From: a virus
Reading direction: 5' to 3' (one strand)
Virus record (IMG/VR): IMGVR_UViG_3300036670_000209
Coordinates: 39,040 to 103,039 of that record
Length of the DNA: 64,000 bases
The position numbers and the translations under genes were made by a program. Positions 46,801 to 53,302 of this stretch are shown one piece after another (the stretch's first letter is position 1; every line of letters begins with the position of its first letter). The notes beneath the pieces were generated by a model. That model saw only the letters and a program-made list of their open reading frames with translations, made no database searches and was not told where the DNA came from.

Positions 46801-46892
46801 TCATTGACCAGCTGGAATGCGCTGCGTATGCCATCTCCAGTACCATCATTTGCACTGGAGCCTACGTTAATCTCTGTTGTTTTTAAACTCAT
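43851..46892 (-). CDS. long tail fibre protein with repeats
   Basis: 1013 residues. N-terminus I-N-V-G-S-S-A-N-D-G-T-G-D. The middle has about ten units containing A-Q-P-x-I-T-S-V-G-T-L and a Gly/Ser-rich G-L-S-I-G-G-S-A-A spacer; two long segments (with Y-G-V-S-Q-I-I-A-G-T-N) are duplicated. The end (K-Y-A-D-L-A-E-N-Y, P-P-G-T-V-L-I-F-G-G) resembles C-terminal tip or self-cleaving chaperone-type domains of other phage fibres. Host recognition protein. Confidence 0.8.
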   Translation of the reverse strand: MSLKTTEINVGSSANDGTGDGIRSAFQLVNENFSNVVSIVNAGVYSAVTANTIQANVNLISLGVTSTQVLTVAGVSNFSGAARFETASINSDLTVGSIITPAFSTQGNISSAGLTVSQSALIGKNLVVVGNLTVLGNSVSINSADLSITDSVIRLHNTANQTPLSVDDGKDIGVVFHYYQGASRTAALVWANDSQAFEFYAAGVESAANTFSGTYGNLKIGSLFTTNAQSIVSQGNISTTGYLLGNLQGSAARVGTLTVTDSVQGSLFLNGADRVYINGDPVITASQNFRGGVVPDYTQFSNLVETRGNLYANNQTISSSVSTGALVVAGGVGVSGALNVGGAVTGNRFTGAGTGLTGLATGLSVGGSASVVTSAAQPAITSVGTLSGLVVAGNVSASTVYDSGSRVITAASLGNYGVSQIIAGTNSNINPTDGTGSVTINVNNNWDTLQATNFSSANVQITGGSIPGVIITGTVNNASSAGIVTTAAQPAITSVGTLSALNVTGNISAARFTGIHNGAGTGLTGTASGLSIGGSAASAGTAGTVTSAAQPTITSVGTLSSLAVTEGITAASFTGTHNGAGTGLTGTASGLSIGGSAASAGTAGSAATVTNSAQPNITSLGTLSSLTVGGSITAGGFNGSGSALTGIPNTALVNSSLTINGTPVALGGAVNVGAAASALTGTILAAGVLSSSLTSVGTLANLTVTGNILGGAVYDNGSRVITSASLGNYGVSQIIAGTNTTVNPAAGTGMVTVNVNNNWVTLQATNFSSANVQITGGSVAASTVSGTVNSATTASSVTSAAQPAITSVGTLTSLSVTGGVSAGTFNGSGAGLSGTASGLSIGGSAASAGTASTVSGSNQPNITSVGTLTSLSVTGNVTAANFNGVASSAKYADLAENYVADAVYPPGTVLIFGGTAEVTQTSLASDTRVAGVVSTLPAYLMNSAQDGVAIALRGRVPCQVLGSVQQGDLLVTSALAGYAESVGQDRSHGAAVFAKALTHCSGPGTNIIEVVIL

Positions 46893-46916
46893 TTTGGGTA
46901 TCCATACTATTAGTAG

Positions 46917-46922
46917 TATTTA
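46917..46922 (-). promoter_or_regulatory. T4-type late promoter box
   Basis: GGTAAATACT, 25 nt before the fibre start at 46892. Confidence 0.6.
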
Positions 46923-46940
46923 CCCAAACCAAATGATTAA

Positions 46941-47267
46941 CTAGTTGGGCGCGAAACTACTACCACAACCGCAGGATGAACTAGCATTGGGATTGTCAAT
47001 GGCAAAGTGGCTGCCCATGGCTGTTTCCTTGTAATCCACTGTGGCATTTTGTAGATATTGGAAACTCATTGCGTCCACTAGTATAGTGGTGCCAGATGAC
47101 TCCTGCACAAAGTCATCCTCATTTTGTTCATCATCAAATGTAAAACCATAGCTCATTCCGCTACAGCCGCCACCCTCTACGAATATTCTTAACTTGATCT
47201 TGGGATCGTTTTCCTGTTCCAATAGTGTGTTGATCTGTGTGCTTGCTGCGTTTGTTAATGTTAACAT
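46941..47267 (-). CDS. erpA: A-type Fe-S cluster carrier (ErpA/IscA-like)
   Basis: 108 residues, usual size. The three cluster-binding cysteines are at the canonical positions: Cys35 (G-G-G-C-S-G-M), Cys99 and Cys101 (S-C-G-C-G). Delivers Fe-S clusters to apo-proteins. Adjacent to SOD (stop of SOD at 47270), forming a redox pair. A short acidic insertion (D-D-E-Q-N-E-D-D) as in ErpA. Confidence 0.9.
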   Translation of the reverse strand: MLTLTNAASTQINTLLEQENDPKIKLRIFVEGGGCSGMSYGFTFDDEQNEDDFVQESSGTTILVDAMSFQYLQNATVDYKETAMGSHFAIDNPNASSSCGCGSSFAPN

Positions 47268-47269
47268 TG

Positions 47270-47812
47270 TTATAACCTATGGTTGATTTTATCCCAGTCC
47301 ATGATACGCCAGATTGCGTCCATGTACTTGTCCTTGCTGCCATGATCATTCTGGTATGCATGCTCCCAGAGATCAATCAGCAGCGCTATGTCAGTCCTAT
47401 GTGCATGATTTTGTATGGTCCTGATCTGTCCAGATTTGCTCAGATACAACCAACCGCTGCCATGGAAATTGTTTGCTTGCTCCTTCATGGCTTTCTTAAA
47501 AGTAAGAAAGTCACTATAGTGACGGTGTATGATATCAGCTATTTTACCACGTGGCTGGATACTGCTGCCAGGTCGTTTGAATTGTGAAAAATATATACTG
47601 TGCAGCTCAGCACCAGCAGCATTAAAACTATCAGCATGGTTTTTATTATATGTTTCCACATATTTTTTGTATAACTTACCATAGTGATTGTCCATGGTGG
47701 ATCGGCTGATCACTGGGCTTAATGCGCCCATGCCATAGTCCAGTTTAACTTGTGTGATGTCGCTGCCACTGGCGGCTTCCACCAGTGTGATTATTTCTCG
47801 GATATTTTGCAT
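47270..47812 (-). CDS. Fe/Mn superoxide dismutase-like protein
   Basis: 180 residues. All four metal ligands can be placed: His43 (N-H-Y-G-K), His71 (E-L-H-S), Asp147 and His151 (D-L-W-E-H-A-Y). The gateway Tyr is kept (Tyr51) but the position of E. coli FeSOD His30 is Leu47, an unusual change near the active-site entrance. Probably detoxifies superoxide in infected cells, or serves as a structural protein as suggested for other phage SODs. Late box upstream. Confidence 0.82.
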   Translation of the reverse strand: MQNIREIITLVEAASGSDITQVKLDYGMGALSPVISRSTMDNHYGKLYKKYVETYNKNHADSFNAAGAELHSIYFSQFKRPGSSIQPRGKIADIIHRHYSDFLTFKKAMKEQANNFHGSGWLYLSKSGQIRTIQNHAHRTDIALLIDLWEHAYQNDHGSKDKYMDAIWRIMDWDKINHRL

Positions 47813-47853
47813 TTGATATGTTCCTCACTGCACTGTGCTACACAGTGGTCAGG

Positions 47854-47859
47854 TATTTA
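47854..47859 (-). promoter_or_regulatory. T4-type late promoter box
   Basis: CATAAATACC, 42 nt before the SOD start at 47812; the closest match to the TATAAATA consensus. Confidence 0.62.
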
Positions 47860-47866
47860 TGCCCTG

Positions 47867-48088
47867 CTATTTGTTACGATACACTATGCGTCCGCGGGTA
47901 AGATCATATGGGGATATTTCCACTTCCACTGTATCCCCCAATAGTATGCGTATGTTGTGTTTACGCAATTTTCCGCCCAGTGTGGCAGTGATGTGATGCG
48001 TATTTTCCAATTGTATCCTGAACATGGCAGCTGGAAGTACTTCGTGTACTTTGCCGGACATGCGAATTAGGTCGTCTGATTTGGCCAT
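47867..48088 (-). CDS. infA: translation initiation factor IF-1
   Basis: 73 residues, full length (bacterial IF-1 is about 72). S1/OB-fold with [29 protein letters not shown] and [10 protein letters not shown]. Binds the ribosomal A site with IF-2 and IF-3. The residues that differ from host-type proteins are scattered, with no loss of the basic motif. Late-type box upstream, so expressed with virion genes. IF-1 genes are known from huge phages but are rare. Confidence 0.93.
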   Translation of the reverse strand: MAKSDDLIRMSGKVHEVLPAAMFRIQLENTHHITATLGGKLRKHNIRILLGDTVEVEISPYDLTRGRIVYRNK

Positions 48089-48116
48089 TCTTGTGTGTTA
48101 TTGTTCCAGTAACTGG

Positions 48117-48122
48117 TATTTA
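48117..48122 (-). promoter_or_regulatory. T4-type late promoter box
   Basis: GATAAATACC, 28 nt before the infA start. Confidence 0.6.
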
Positions 48123-48133
48123 TCATAATAAAA

Positions 48134-48517
48134 TTATCGGCGCATGCTGCTGATATCACGAGCCTGCTCATTGCTGAACACTGGCACGGCATTGCTTTTG
48201 TGCATGGTGGCTACGCCCACAATTTTATCGCCAGTGTATACCTTATCTGGTGCTCTGGTACACGCCACCCATCCAGTGTCTCTGCTGCTCAATTGCACTG
48301 CATCCCGTCCTGGCGGTGTGGTTAATTTATACACCAGTGGTTCTGCTGCCAGACCCCGTGAGCGATGTTTTTCCTCCAGTACCACGCCATGCTGTTTCTT
48401 CAGTGCTAGCCACTGCTGTTCCAACTGCTGTGATTGCGCCTTGGCTGCTGCACTGGCAAATTTTTGTTTTCCACGTTTTTTACCTGTTGTGTTCAGTGCT
48501 GGATGTGATAGGCTCAT
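48134..48517 (-). CDS. conserved phage protein (M-H-K-S-N-A-V-P-V-F)
   Basis: 127 residues, very basic N-terminus (K-K-R-G-K-Q-K-F), helical centre, and a C-terminal T-M-H-K-S-N-A-V-P-V-F then M-R-R, a motif widespread in phage proteins of unknown role. Confidence 0.7.
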   Translation of the reverse strand: MSLSHPALNTTGKKRGKQKFASAAAKAQSQQLEQQWLALKKQHGVVLEEKHRSRGLAAEPLVYKLTTPPGRDAVQLSSRDTGWVACTRAPDKVYTGDKIVGVATMHKSNAVPVFSNEQARDISSMRR

Positions 48518-48547
48518 GTGTTATTCTATGTTGAAATTTATGGGAGG

Positions 48548-48925
48548 TCAAGTATTAGGTTTGGTGATGGGTTCCTTATCAAACACATATCCAATGGGTA
48601 TCATGGTATAGTCCGGCGCGGCCATCACATGAAATCCATCCAGCTCTATAATAAACATATGCTTGGTATGCGTTATGGATAATTTAGTGGTGATATGATC
48701 TATTGAATATCCTTGTGCAAGAAATTCTCCAGTGATCTTATCGTACCAGAATAATTGCTGATCATGCTGTTCCTCCCGTACCTGGTGCAACCAGCTACGG
48801 ATTGGCAGTTGATCTGAGGTAAGTTTCGTACCAGGTGTAACTACAGGGCGTACTATCCATCGTACTACTTGATACAGTAACACCAGTGACACCGCTAATA
48901 CCACATAATCCCAATTCAAATTCAT
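48548..48925 (-). CDS. membrane-anchored protein
   Basis: 125 residues with an N-terminal helix (about 7-24, V-V-L-A-V-S-L-V-L-L-Y) followed by a soluble basic and then beta-rich domain. No signal cleavage site; likely anchored in the inner membrane. Confidence 0.6.
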   Translation of the reverse strand: MNLNWDYVVLAVSLVLLYQVVRWIVRPVVTPGTKLTSDQLPIRSWLHQVREEQHDQQLFWYDKITGEFLAQGYSIDHITTKLSITHTKHMFIIELDGFHVMAAPDYTMIPIGYVFDKEPITKPNT

Positions 48926-48940
48926 ATTGATTTCCTAATG

Positions 48941-49132
48941 TTAATTAACCGTTGTATTGCTCCACCGGAGTAAAAAAATTGACACACTGTTGCCATCACG
49001 CAGACTCCAACAGTTAAAACTTAATCGATACCCCAGTTCCAATTGATTAACCCAGTGATCTATTTCCAGTGCCTGGGCATCACTGAGTCCAAATAAATCG
49101 TCACCATGGGCTGTGACCCGCGCAGGCATCAC
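48941..49132 (-). CDS. family E small protein
   Basis: 63 residues from a GTG (49132, overlapping the upstream stop) or the ATG at 49129. Acidic helix (L-E-I-D-H-W-V-N-Q-L) and end S-V-S-I-F-L-L-R-W-S. The most 3' of the family E run. Confidence 0.6.
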   Translation of the reverse strand: MMPARVTAHGDDLFGLSDAQALEIDHWVNQLELGYRLSFNCWSLRDGNSVSIFLLRWSNTTVN

Positions 49133-49362
49133 ATGCCTGCCCAGCGTAGGTTATACAGCATGGCATCTCTTGAGTTACGAAAACATATATTATATTCACC
49201 AGCATGCCAGCTGGCCCAGGGATTCAGACTATCACCCAGTGGAGAGATATTCAGAATACACCACTGTCGCCGTTCTGAGCGTTGCCAGGGGGTTAACCCA
49301 CTGACATCCACTTCCAGGTTAGCTGGCCAGTTTGCAGAGAATGCTAGTTTTTGTTTGCTCAT
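49129..49362 (-). CDS. family E small protein, leaderless
   Basis: 77 residues, start 49362 (M-S-K-Q-K-L-A-F). End F-R-N-S-R-D-A-M-L-Y-N-L-R-W-A. The -10 box TATAAT ends 6 nt upstream, so the mRNA probably starts at or next to the ATG; no ribosome site is possible. Confidence 0.65.
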   Translation of the reverse strand: MSKQKLAFSANWPANLEVDVSGLTPWQRSERRQWCILNISPLGDSLNPWASWHAGEYNICFRNSRDAMLYNLRWAGM

Positions 49363-49368
49363 GCATGT

Positions 49369-49397
49369 ATTATACATTAAACTGAATAAGTGATCAA
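49369..49397 (-). promoter_or_regulatory. sigma70-type promoter at a leaderless start
   Basis: TTGATC (49397-49392), 17 bp ending AGTTTAATG, TATAAT (49374-49369). Confidence 0.7.
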
Positions 49398-49645
49398 ACT
49401 GATGTCTGTCCCCACCGGAGCAAAAAGGCTGTGACCTGGGACTCATGACGCAGCCAAATACCGCCCTGATCATAGTAAAAATTCATACCATAACTACTGC
49501 GCCCCTGCTCATATGAAAAATTATTATCCAGCCACTGCGCTATTTCTGTGCTGGCCTCCTGCTGTAGTCTGTACATGAAAATCACTGGCAATTCCTCACC
49601 AGCCCATACTTCCATCCACTGATCTCTATTTTGTAGTATGTGCAT
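49394..49645 (-). CDS. family E small protein
   Basis: 83 residues. Helix (Q-Q-E-A-S-T-E-I-A-Q-W-L), then Y-Y-D-Q-G-G-I-W-L-R and end T-A-F-L-L-R-W-G-Q-T. Behind the promoter at 49670-49698. Confidence 0.65.
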   Translation of the reverse strand: MHILQNRDQWMEVWAGEELPVIFMYRLQQEASTEIAQWLDNNFSYEQGRSSYGMNFYYDQGGIWLRHESQVTAFLLRWGQTSV

Positions 49646-49669
49646 TGACTAGTTGTATTATCATGATCC

Positions 49670-49698
49670 AGTGTAACATGTCAGTGTGCCACTGTCAA
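49670..49698 (-). promoter_or_regulatory. sigma70-type promoter
   Basis: TTGACA (49698-49693), 17 bp, TACACT (49675-49670). Confidence 0.65.
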
Positions 49699-49702
49699 TA
49701 CA

Positions 49703-49915
49703 TCACATGTACTGCATGATAAAGAATGTTTCCAGTGCATCATCATAGAAATCCAAATGTATATTCTGCAAGTAGGACGTTGGTGCATACTGTGTACGTG
49801 TGGTAAACCCTAATTCTCTGCGACATTTATCACGTATCAGTAGTATACTGGGCGGATTCCGCGCTAATATTTTAACACGGACAGTCGACCATTGGGCCGG
49901 AGTTAGAATTATCAT
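49703..49915 (-). CDS. family E small protein, diverged
   Basis: 70 residues: I-I-L-T-P-A-Q-W start, R-R-E-L-G-F helix, end H-L-D-F-Y-D-D-A-L-E-T-F-F-I-M-Q-Y, a weak variant of the family ending. ATGA overlap with the upstream gene. Confidence 0.55.
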   Translation of the reverse strand: MIILTPAQWSTVRVKILARNPPSILLIRDKCRRELGFTTRTQYAPTSYLQNIHLDFYDDALETFFIMQYM

Positions 49916-50193
49916 TGGCTAAATTTTAATAAAAATATCACATACTGAGCAGGGTCAACTATATGATATTCTGGAGTATAATATCCATCATCGCGCATCA
50001 GTGGTTTGAATCCATGTGTTAGAATACAGTATTCTATCAGACCCTCATTATCAGGCTCACCAGTTCCCAGCAGCTGACACTGATGCTGCCAGGCTGTTCT
50101 AATCAGAGTCAAATTTTTCCAGTATGCATGTCTAGCCCATAGTTGTTCTGGTCCACTAAGATCCACACGCTCAGCTGTCTGACCATTACTCAT
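49912..50193 (-). CDS. family E small protein
   Basis: 93 residues, start 50193 (M-S-N-G-Q-T-A). Tyr/Asp-rich centre and end D-P-A-Q-Y-V-I-F-L-L-K-F-S. Overlaps the next gene by 8 nt. Confidence 0.6.
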   Translation of the reverse strand: MSNGQTAERVDLSGPEQLWARHAYWKNLTLIRTAWQHQCQLLGTGEPDNEGLIEYCILTHGFKPLMRDDGYYTPEYHIVDPAQYVIFLLKFSQ

Positions 50194-50419
50194 AGTATTC
50201 TCCCCAGCGTAGTCTAAAAACAAGTTCGTCTGACGGCAGGTCAAACTTAAAATAATGTTGTCTGTATCCATGTATGAATCCATTGGATAGTATGATTTGG
50301 GTATCCAAGGTGCCGTGGTCATAGGCCAATTTCAAACGATCACAAAAGTCAATCATTGGTTGCTGCTGCCCACTGACTACTATCCTAATGGGCATGACTG
50401 GTGTGCACCCTGAGTTCAT
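50186..50419 (-). CDS. family E small protein
   Basis: 77 residues: beta start (M-P-I-R-I-V-V-S-G), helix (I-D-F-C-D-R-L-K-L-A-Y), end Y-F-K-F-D-L-P-S-D-E-L-V-F-R-L-R-W-G. ATGA overlap. Confidence 0.65.
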   Translation of the reverse strand: MNSGCTPVMPIRIVVSGQQQPMIDFCDRLKLAYDHGTLDTQIILSNGFIHGYRQHYFKFDLPSDELVFRLRWGEYYE

Positions 50420-50640
50420 GATAGTTTTAATAGAAATATGGACTGATCATTTGGATTCTTAAATTCTAATTCGCAGTTGGTGGCCAGTTGATGAGTTGTT
50501 GTTCTGGTGGCACCAAACTCCAGTTCCAACCATTCCCAAAATAACACAGCAGGTACAGTGTCTTTGAGCACTGACTGCTGATAATATCTGCCCAGTAGCC
50601 TGGGCCAATATGGTGCCAGTGCAATTGTTGTGGGTTTCAT
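50416..50640 (-). CDS. family E small protein
   Basis: 74 residues: A-P-Y-W-P-R-L-L-G-R-Y, W-E-W-L-E-L-E-F-G-A helix and end F-K-N-P-N-D-Q-S-I-F-L-L-K-L-S. Confidence 0.62.
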   Translation of the reverse strand: MKPTTIALAPYWPRLLGRYYQQSVLKDTVPAVLFWEWLELEFGATRTTTHQLATNCELEFKNPNDQSIFLLKLS

Positions 50641-50654
50641 GGATAACGTACCTG

Positions 50655-50930
50655 TTAATTAGTGAATCTTAAAAAATACTCAGTGGCTAGATCAGCAGGT
50701 AGTGATATCACCAGATGCATGTGCTGCATGTATGTAGTAGTATCCAGGTGTGTGCGTTTGACCAATTTGCCGCCCTGCTCCAGCGCCCACTTTGCAGAAG
50801 TATCATCAGTGAACCATTTTTCACTCTCTTTGCACTTGTGCCACCAATCATGTTTTTGTATGGCTGAAGACATATCGTCAGCCATCATCATGTGTAACTC
50901 ACACACTACAATCAGTTTATCCGGCGGCAT
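50655..50930 (-). CDS. family E small protein
   Basis: 91 residues: K-L-I-V-V-C-E-L-H start, Trp/Lys-rich helix (H-D-W-W-H-K-C-K), end S-L-P-A-D-L-A-T-E-Y-F-L-R-F-T-N. Confidence 0.6.
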   Translation of the reverse strand: MPPDKLIVVCELHMMMADDMSSAIQKHDWWHKCKESEKWFTDDTSAKWALEQGGKLVKRTHLDTTTYMQHMHLVISLPADLATEYFLRFTN

Positions 50931-51156
50931 GTCCTGCCCATTTTAACGCAAAAAATGCAGCTTGCTCTGAATTTTTAAAACTGAACAGATACTCTGAGCT
51001 GAATATCATCTGAGTCATACGCAGTGAGTAATCCTGAGTGGGGATTTTATGATCAGTACACCAGGCCACTGCATCAGTGGCCTGATTGGCTCCCTGTACC
51101 TTTACATGATGAGAAAGAGCTGGCATCACTGACTCGCACATCTGATTATTTTGCAT
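50917..51156 (-). CDS. family E small protein
   Basis: 79 residues from 51156 (M-Q-N-N-Q-M-C-E-S), preceded by TGGAAA; the longer frame to 51207 overlaps the next gene by 62 nt and has no ribosome site. End F-S-F-K-N-S-E-Q-A-A-F-F-A-L-K-W-A, one of the clearest family E endings. Confidence 0.6.
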   Translation of the reverse strand: MQNNQMCESVMPALSHHVKVQGANQATDAVAWCTDHKIPTQDYSLRMTQMIFSSEYLFSFKNSEQAAFFALKWAGHAAG

Positions 51157-51502
51157 GCAGTAATTTCCAGGTTCGACTTTTAGCCAAGCACTTTTGTTCC
51201 ATGGCACGATACTGGTTGCCCAAATCTGCCAGTTGACTCCACTCTTCCTCCAAATCTGGGTTGGGTATGACCAGCGCCAGCCTCTCAGTGATTTGTCCTA
51301 GTAGGTCAGTCAATGATCCGTTGGTTACCCTGACGCCGCCGCCAACCACCAGGTCACCATTCACCGACATGGGTGAAGATTGAGTGGTGCTATTACCTAT
51401 ATTTACACTACCAGTAATAATTGATGATGAACTGGTTAATAAGTGACCAGTTTGTGTTCCGGTACTAATCATACCCTGAGATACTGAACTAGTTGCTATC
51501 AT
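51146..51502 (-). CDS. conserved phage protein (D-L-E-E-E-W)
   Basis: 118 residues. Ser/Thr-rich N-terminal half like a fibre stalk (G-T-Q-T-G-H-L, V-N-G-D-L-V-V-G-G), then L-T-D-L-L-G-Q-I-T-E-R-L and N-P-D-L-E-E-E-W-S-Q-L, a C-terminal pattern found in T4-like and other phages. Possibly a virion protein. Confidence 0.65.
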   Translation of the reverse strand: MIATSSVSQGMISTGTQTGHLLTSSSSIITGSVNIGNSTTQSSPMSVNGDLVVGGGVRVTNGSLTDLLGQITERLALVIPNPDLEEEWSQLADLGNQYRAMEQKCLAKSRTWKLLHAK

Positions 51503-52335
51503 GCGTTTACCTCAAATGTTATGGGTTGATAGTTATTGGCCCTGGCCTCATATTTCAAGTAACCACGTGGGCTGCACAAAACTCGAGTATCACCCAGAGT
51601 ATAATCAAAATCATCATGCACATGCCCATGACACCACACTTGAATCTCTGGATTGTCCAAAATAAATTCACTGAGGTCACTGTGATAGGCACCGTTCATT
51701 ATGATGTCATCACTGTATTTCATATCCTGGCTCAGGTGGCTTGGGGTATGATGTGTGATTACCACAAACTTTTTATTCTGACCAGTGGCACGATTTTCTT
51801 CCAGCATCAGTTTAAAATACTGCAATGTTGCATGATGCTCTGACACTGTCCATTCAGGAGTAAGTCGTTGTGTTCCTGAGGCAGCATGCATGTCAATGAA
51901 TTCATAATCCTTCATCACGCTGCGCATGTGGAACAGTGTGAGTGCGTCCTCACGATTCATATCAGTCCACATGGTGGCACCCATGAATATGACTCCGTCA
52001 ATTTCCAGTGTCTGTTTTTCCAGCAGCTGAACATTGGCTGGAAGATTATCTCGCAGCAATTGTGCAGTTTTATCCACGCTGCTGCGCCAGTGTTCGTGAT
52101 TTCCCATGACATACACTACCTGACGGTACTTGCTGCATTCTTCATGGAAAAATCTGGCATACCTGTCACTGCGCATAATATCACCAGGCGCATTCATTAA
52201 ATGGTTTACGTCATACTTGTGACGGTCCAGTCTCCCAGCCTCACATGCATCACCCGCGATGATTAATACATCACCACCAGCCAGAGTTAAATCTCCATGT
52301 TCCAGGTGTAGGTCACTGACAAGAGTACATTTCAT
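51499..52335 (-). CDS. calcineurin-like metallophosphoesterase
   Basis: 278 residues, start 52335 (M-K-C-T-L-V-S-D-L-H-L-E-H); the longer frame runs into the terminator. Motifs: S-D-L-H-L-E-H, I-A-G-D-A-C, M-G-N-H-E-H-W, T-H-H-T-P-S and W-C-H-G-H-V-H, the complete dinuclear metal set. Substrate unknown; distinct from the smaller enzyme at 28.8 kb. ATGA with the next gene. Confidence 0.85.
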   Translation of the reverse strand: MKCTLVSDLHLEHGDLTLAGGDVLIIAGDACEAGRLDRHKYDVNHLMNAPGDIMRSDRYARFFHEECSKYRQVVYVMGNHEHWRSSVDKTAQLLRDNLPANVQLLEKQTLEIDGVIFMGATMWTDMNREDALTLFHMRSVMKDYEFIDMHAASGTQRLTPEWTVSEHHATLQYFKLMLEENRATGQNKKFVVITHHTPSHLSQDMKYSDDIIMNGAYHSDLSEFILDNPEIQVWCHGHVHDDFDYTLGDTRVLCSPRGYLKYEARANNYQPITFEVNA

Positions 52336-52349
52336 AATATGATCCAAAT

Positions 52350-52372
52350 AAAAAGGCACCAGGTGCCTTTTT
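52350..52372. terminator. bidirectional-looking intrinsic terminator
   Basis: AAAAAGGCACC-A-GGTGCCTTTTT, perfect stem with A and T tracts on both sides, between the HTH gene and the phosphoesterase. Confidence 0.85.
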
Positions 52373-52391
52373 ATTTATTATAGGCGTAAAA

Positions 52392-52661
52392 TTAAATTCC
52401 GGCAGCTAGTGCCCGATAACCGGCAGCAATTAGTGCCTTGCTGGGCTTACCGTGGCGATAGGTGGTCACAGCTACTCCGTTACCGGCCACTGTGCGATCA
52501 GCGTATACTGCAAAACCAGTATGACGGATACGAGAAACTTCGGCACGGAGATTCTTCACACCCATTTTACGGGCCTGAGCTTCAGTGAGAGTATCACCCT
52601 GCATGACTAATTTGGTAAATACTTTGCCTGTTTTGGTTTCTGGATTGATATGTTTTGTCAT
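52392..52661 (-). CDS. helix-turn-helix phage protein
   Basis: 89 residues. Winged-helix-like pattern: G-D-T-L-T-E-A-Q-A-R-K-M-G, L-R-A-E-V-S-R-I-R-H-T-G-F-A-V-Y-A-D and K-A-L-I-A-A-G-Y-R-A-L. Very abundant type in aquatic T4-like phages; could regulate transcription or act in the virion. Single-gene unit between a terminator-promoter and a terminator. Confidence 0.72.
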   Translation of the reverse strand: MTKHINPETKTGKVFTKLVMQGDTLTEAQARKMGVKNLRAEVSRIRHTGFAVYADRTVAGNGVAVTTYRHGKPSKALIAAGYRALAAGI

Positions 52662-52700
52662 TTGAGTTCCTTAAAAATATATTACTAACGGCTAATCACT

Positions 52701-52729
52701 ATTATATGCTAAAAACACAGGCCACGCAA
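52701..52729 (-). promoter_or_regulatory. promoter embedded in terminator
   Basis: -35 TTGCGT (52729-52724) in the loop of the hairpin below, 17 bp, -10 TATAAT (52706-52701); drives the HTH gene. Confidence 0.65.
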
Positions 52730-52739
52730 GCCTGTGTTT
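52711..52739 (-). terminator. intrinsic terminator
   Basis: Minus-strand hairpin AAACACAGGC / GCCTGTGTTT (10 bp, 7-nt loop) followed by a U-tract; ends the gene at 52749. Confidence 0.82.
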
Positions 52740-52748
52740 CACCATAAT

Positions 52749-53276
52749 TTACTGGTCTCCTGCTACACTACTACGGGTAAGTACAAACGATCCTGGGCAA
52801 GAGTTAGCATCCCAGTGCAGAGTGTCACCCAGATTCCATCCCATGCTGAGCATCAGTGTATCAGGAAAGGGCATAACCAACTCACCAGTCACTGGATCTT
52901 CACCCAGGGTAACAGTCCAACTGGTACCACTGGTCTGCTCCACTGACCCAGCACCAGTATCTGGCTCAATCTGACTCTGTGTGAGTATAATCACTTCAGT
53001 GACTCTCATGGTTTTAAAGGATCGCCAGGCCTGCTGTGTCAGATCATAGGCACTGATGGTGCCAGGATCCACAGCTCGGATTCGATGATTTTCCTTCACA
53101 GGAGCAGCGGGTGGCAGTGTACTGGGCATGAGTGTGCAGGTCATCACCCGCTGCTCACCATCCAATTTGGTAAAAGTTACCTCGCATACATGGTTGCGTA
53201 ACATATCCTGGATTTGATCATGTTGTTGCTGCACCTGCTCAGCGCTGGGAGTTTCAGTAACAGTTTGAATTATCAT
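52749..53276 (-). CDS. SH3-like (DUF2693-type) / AbrB-like fusion
   Basis: 175 residues with two parts. First (about 25-105): V-C-E-V-T-F-T-K-L-D-G-E, M-T-C-T-L-M-P and S-A-Y-D-L-T-Q-Q-A-W-R-S-F, the pattern of a common phage domain (DUF2693/WYL-like). Second (about 120-175): E-D-P-V-T-G-E-L-V-M-P-F-P and L-S-M-G-W-N-L-G-D-T-L-H-W, an AbrB-like half common as a separate phage protein. Each half occurs alone elsewhere, so this is a domain fusion; regulatory role possible. Confidence 0.65.
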   Translation of the reverse strand: MIIQTVTETPSAEQVQQQHDQIQDMLRNHVCEVTFTKLDGEQRVMTCTLMPSTLPPAAPVKENHRIRAVDPGTISAYDLTQQAWRSFKTMRVTEVIILTQSQIEPDTGAGSVEQTSGTSWTVTLGEDPVTGELVMPFPDTLMLSMGWNLGDTLHWDANSCPGSFVLTRSSVAGDQ

Positions 53277-53302
53277 TTATTTTTCCTTGATGTTTGATTA
53301 AT

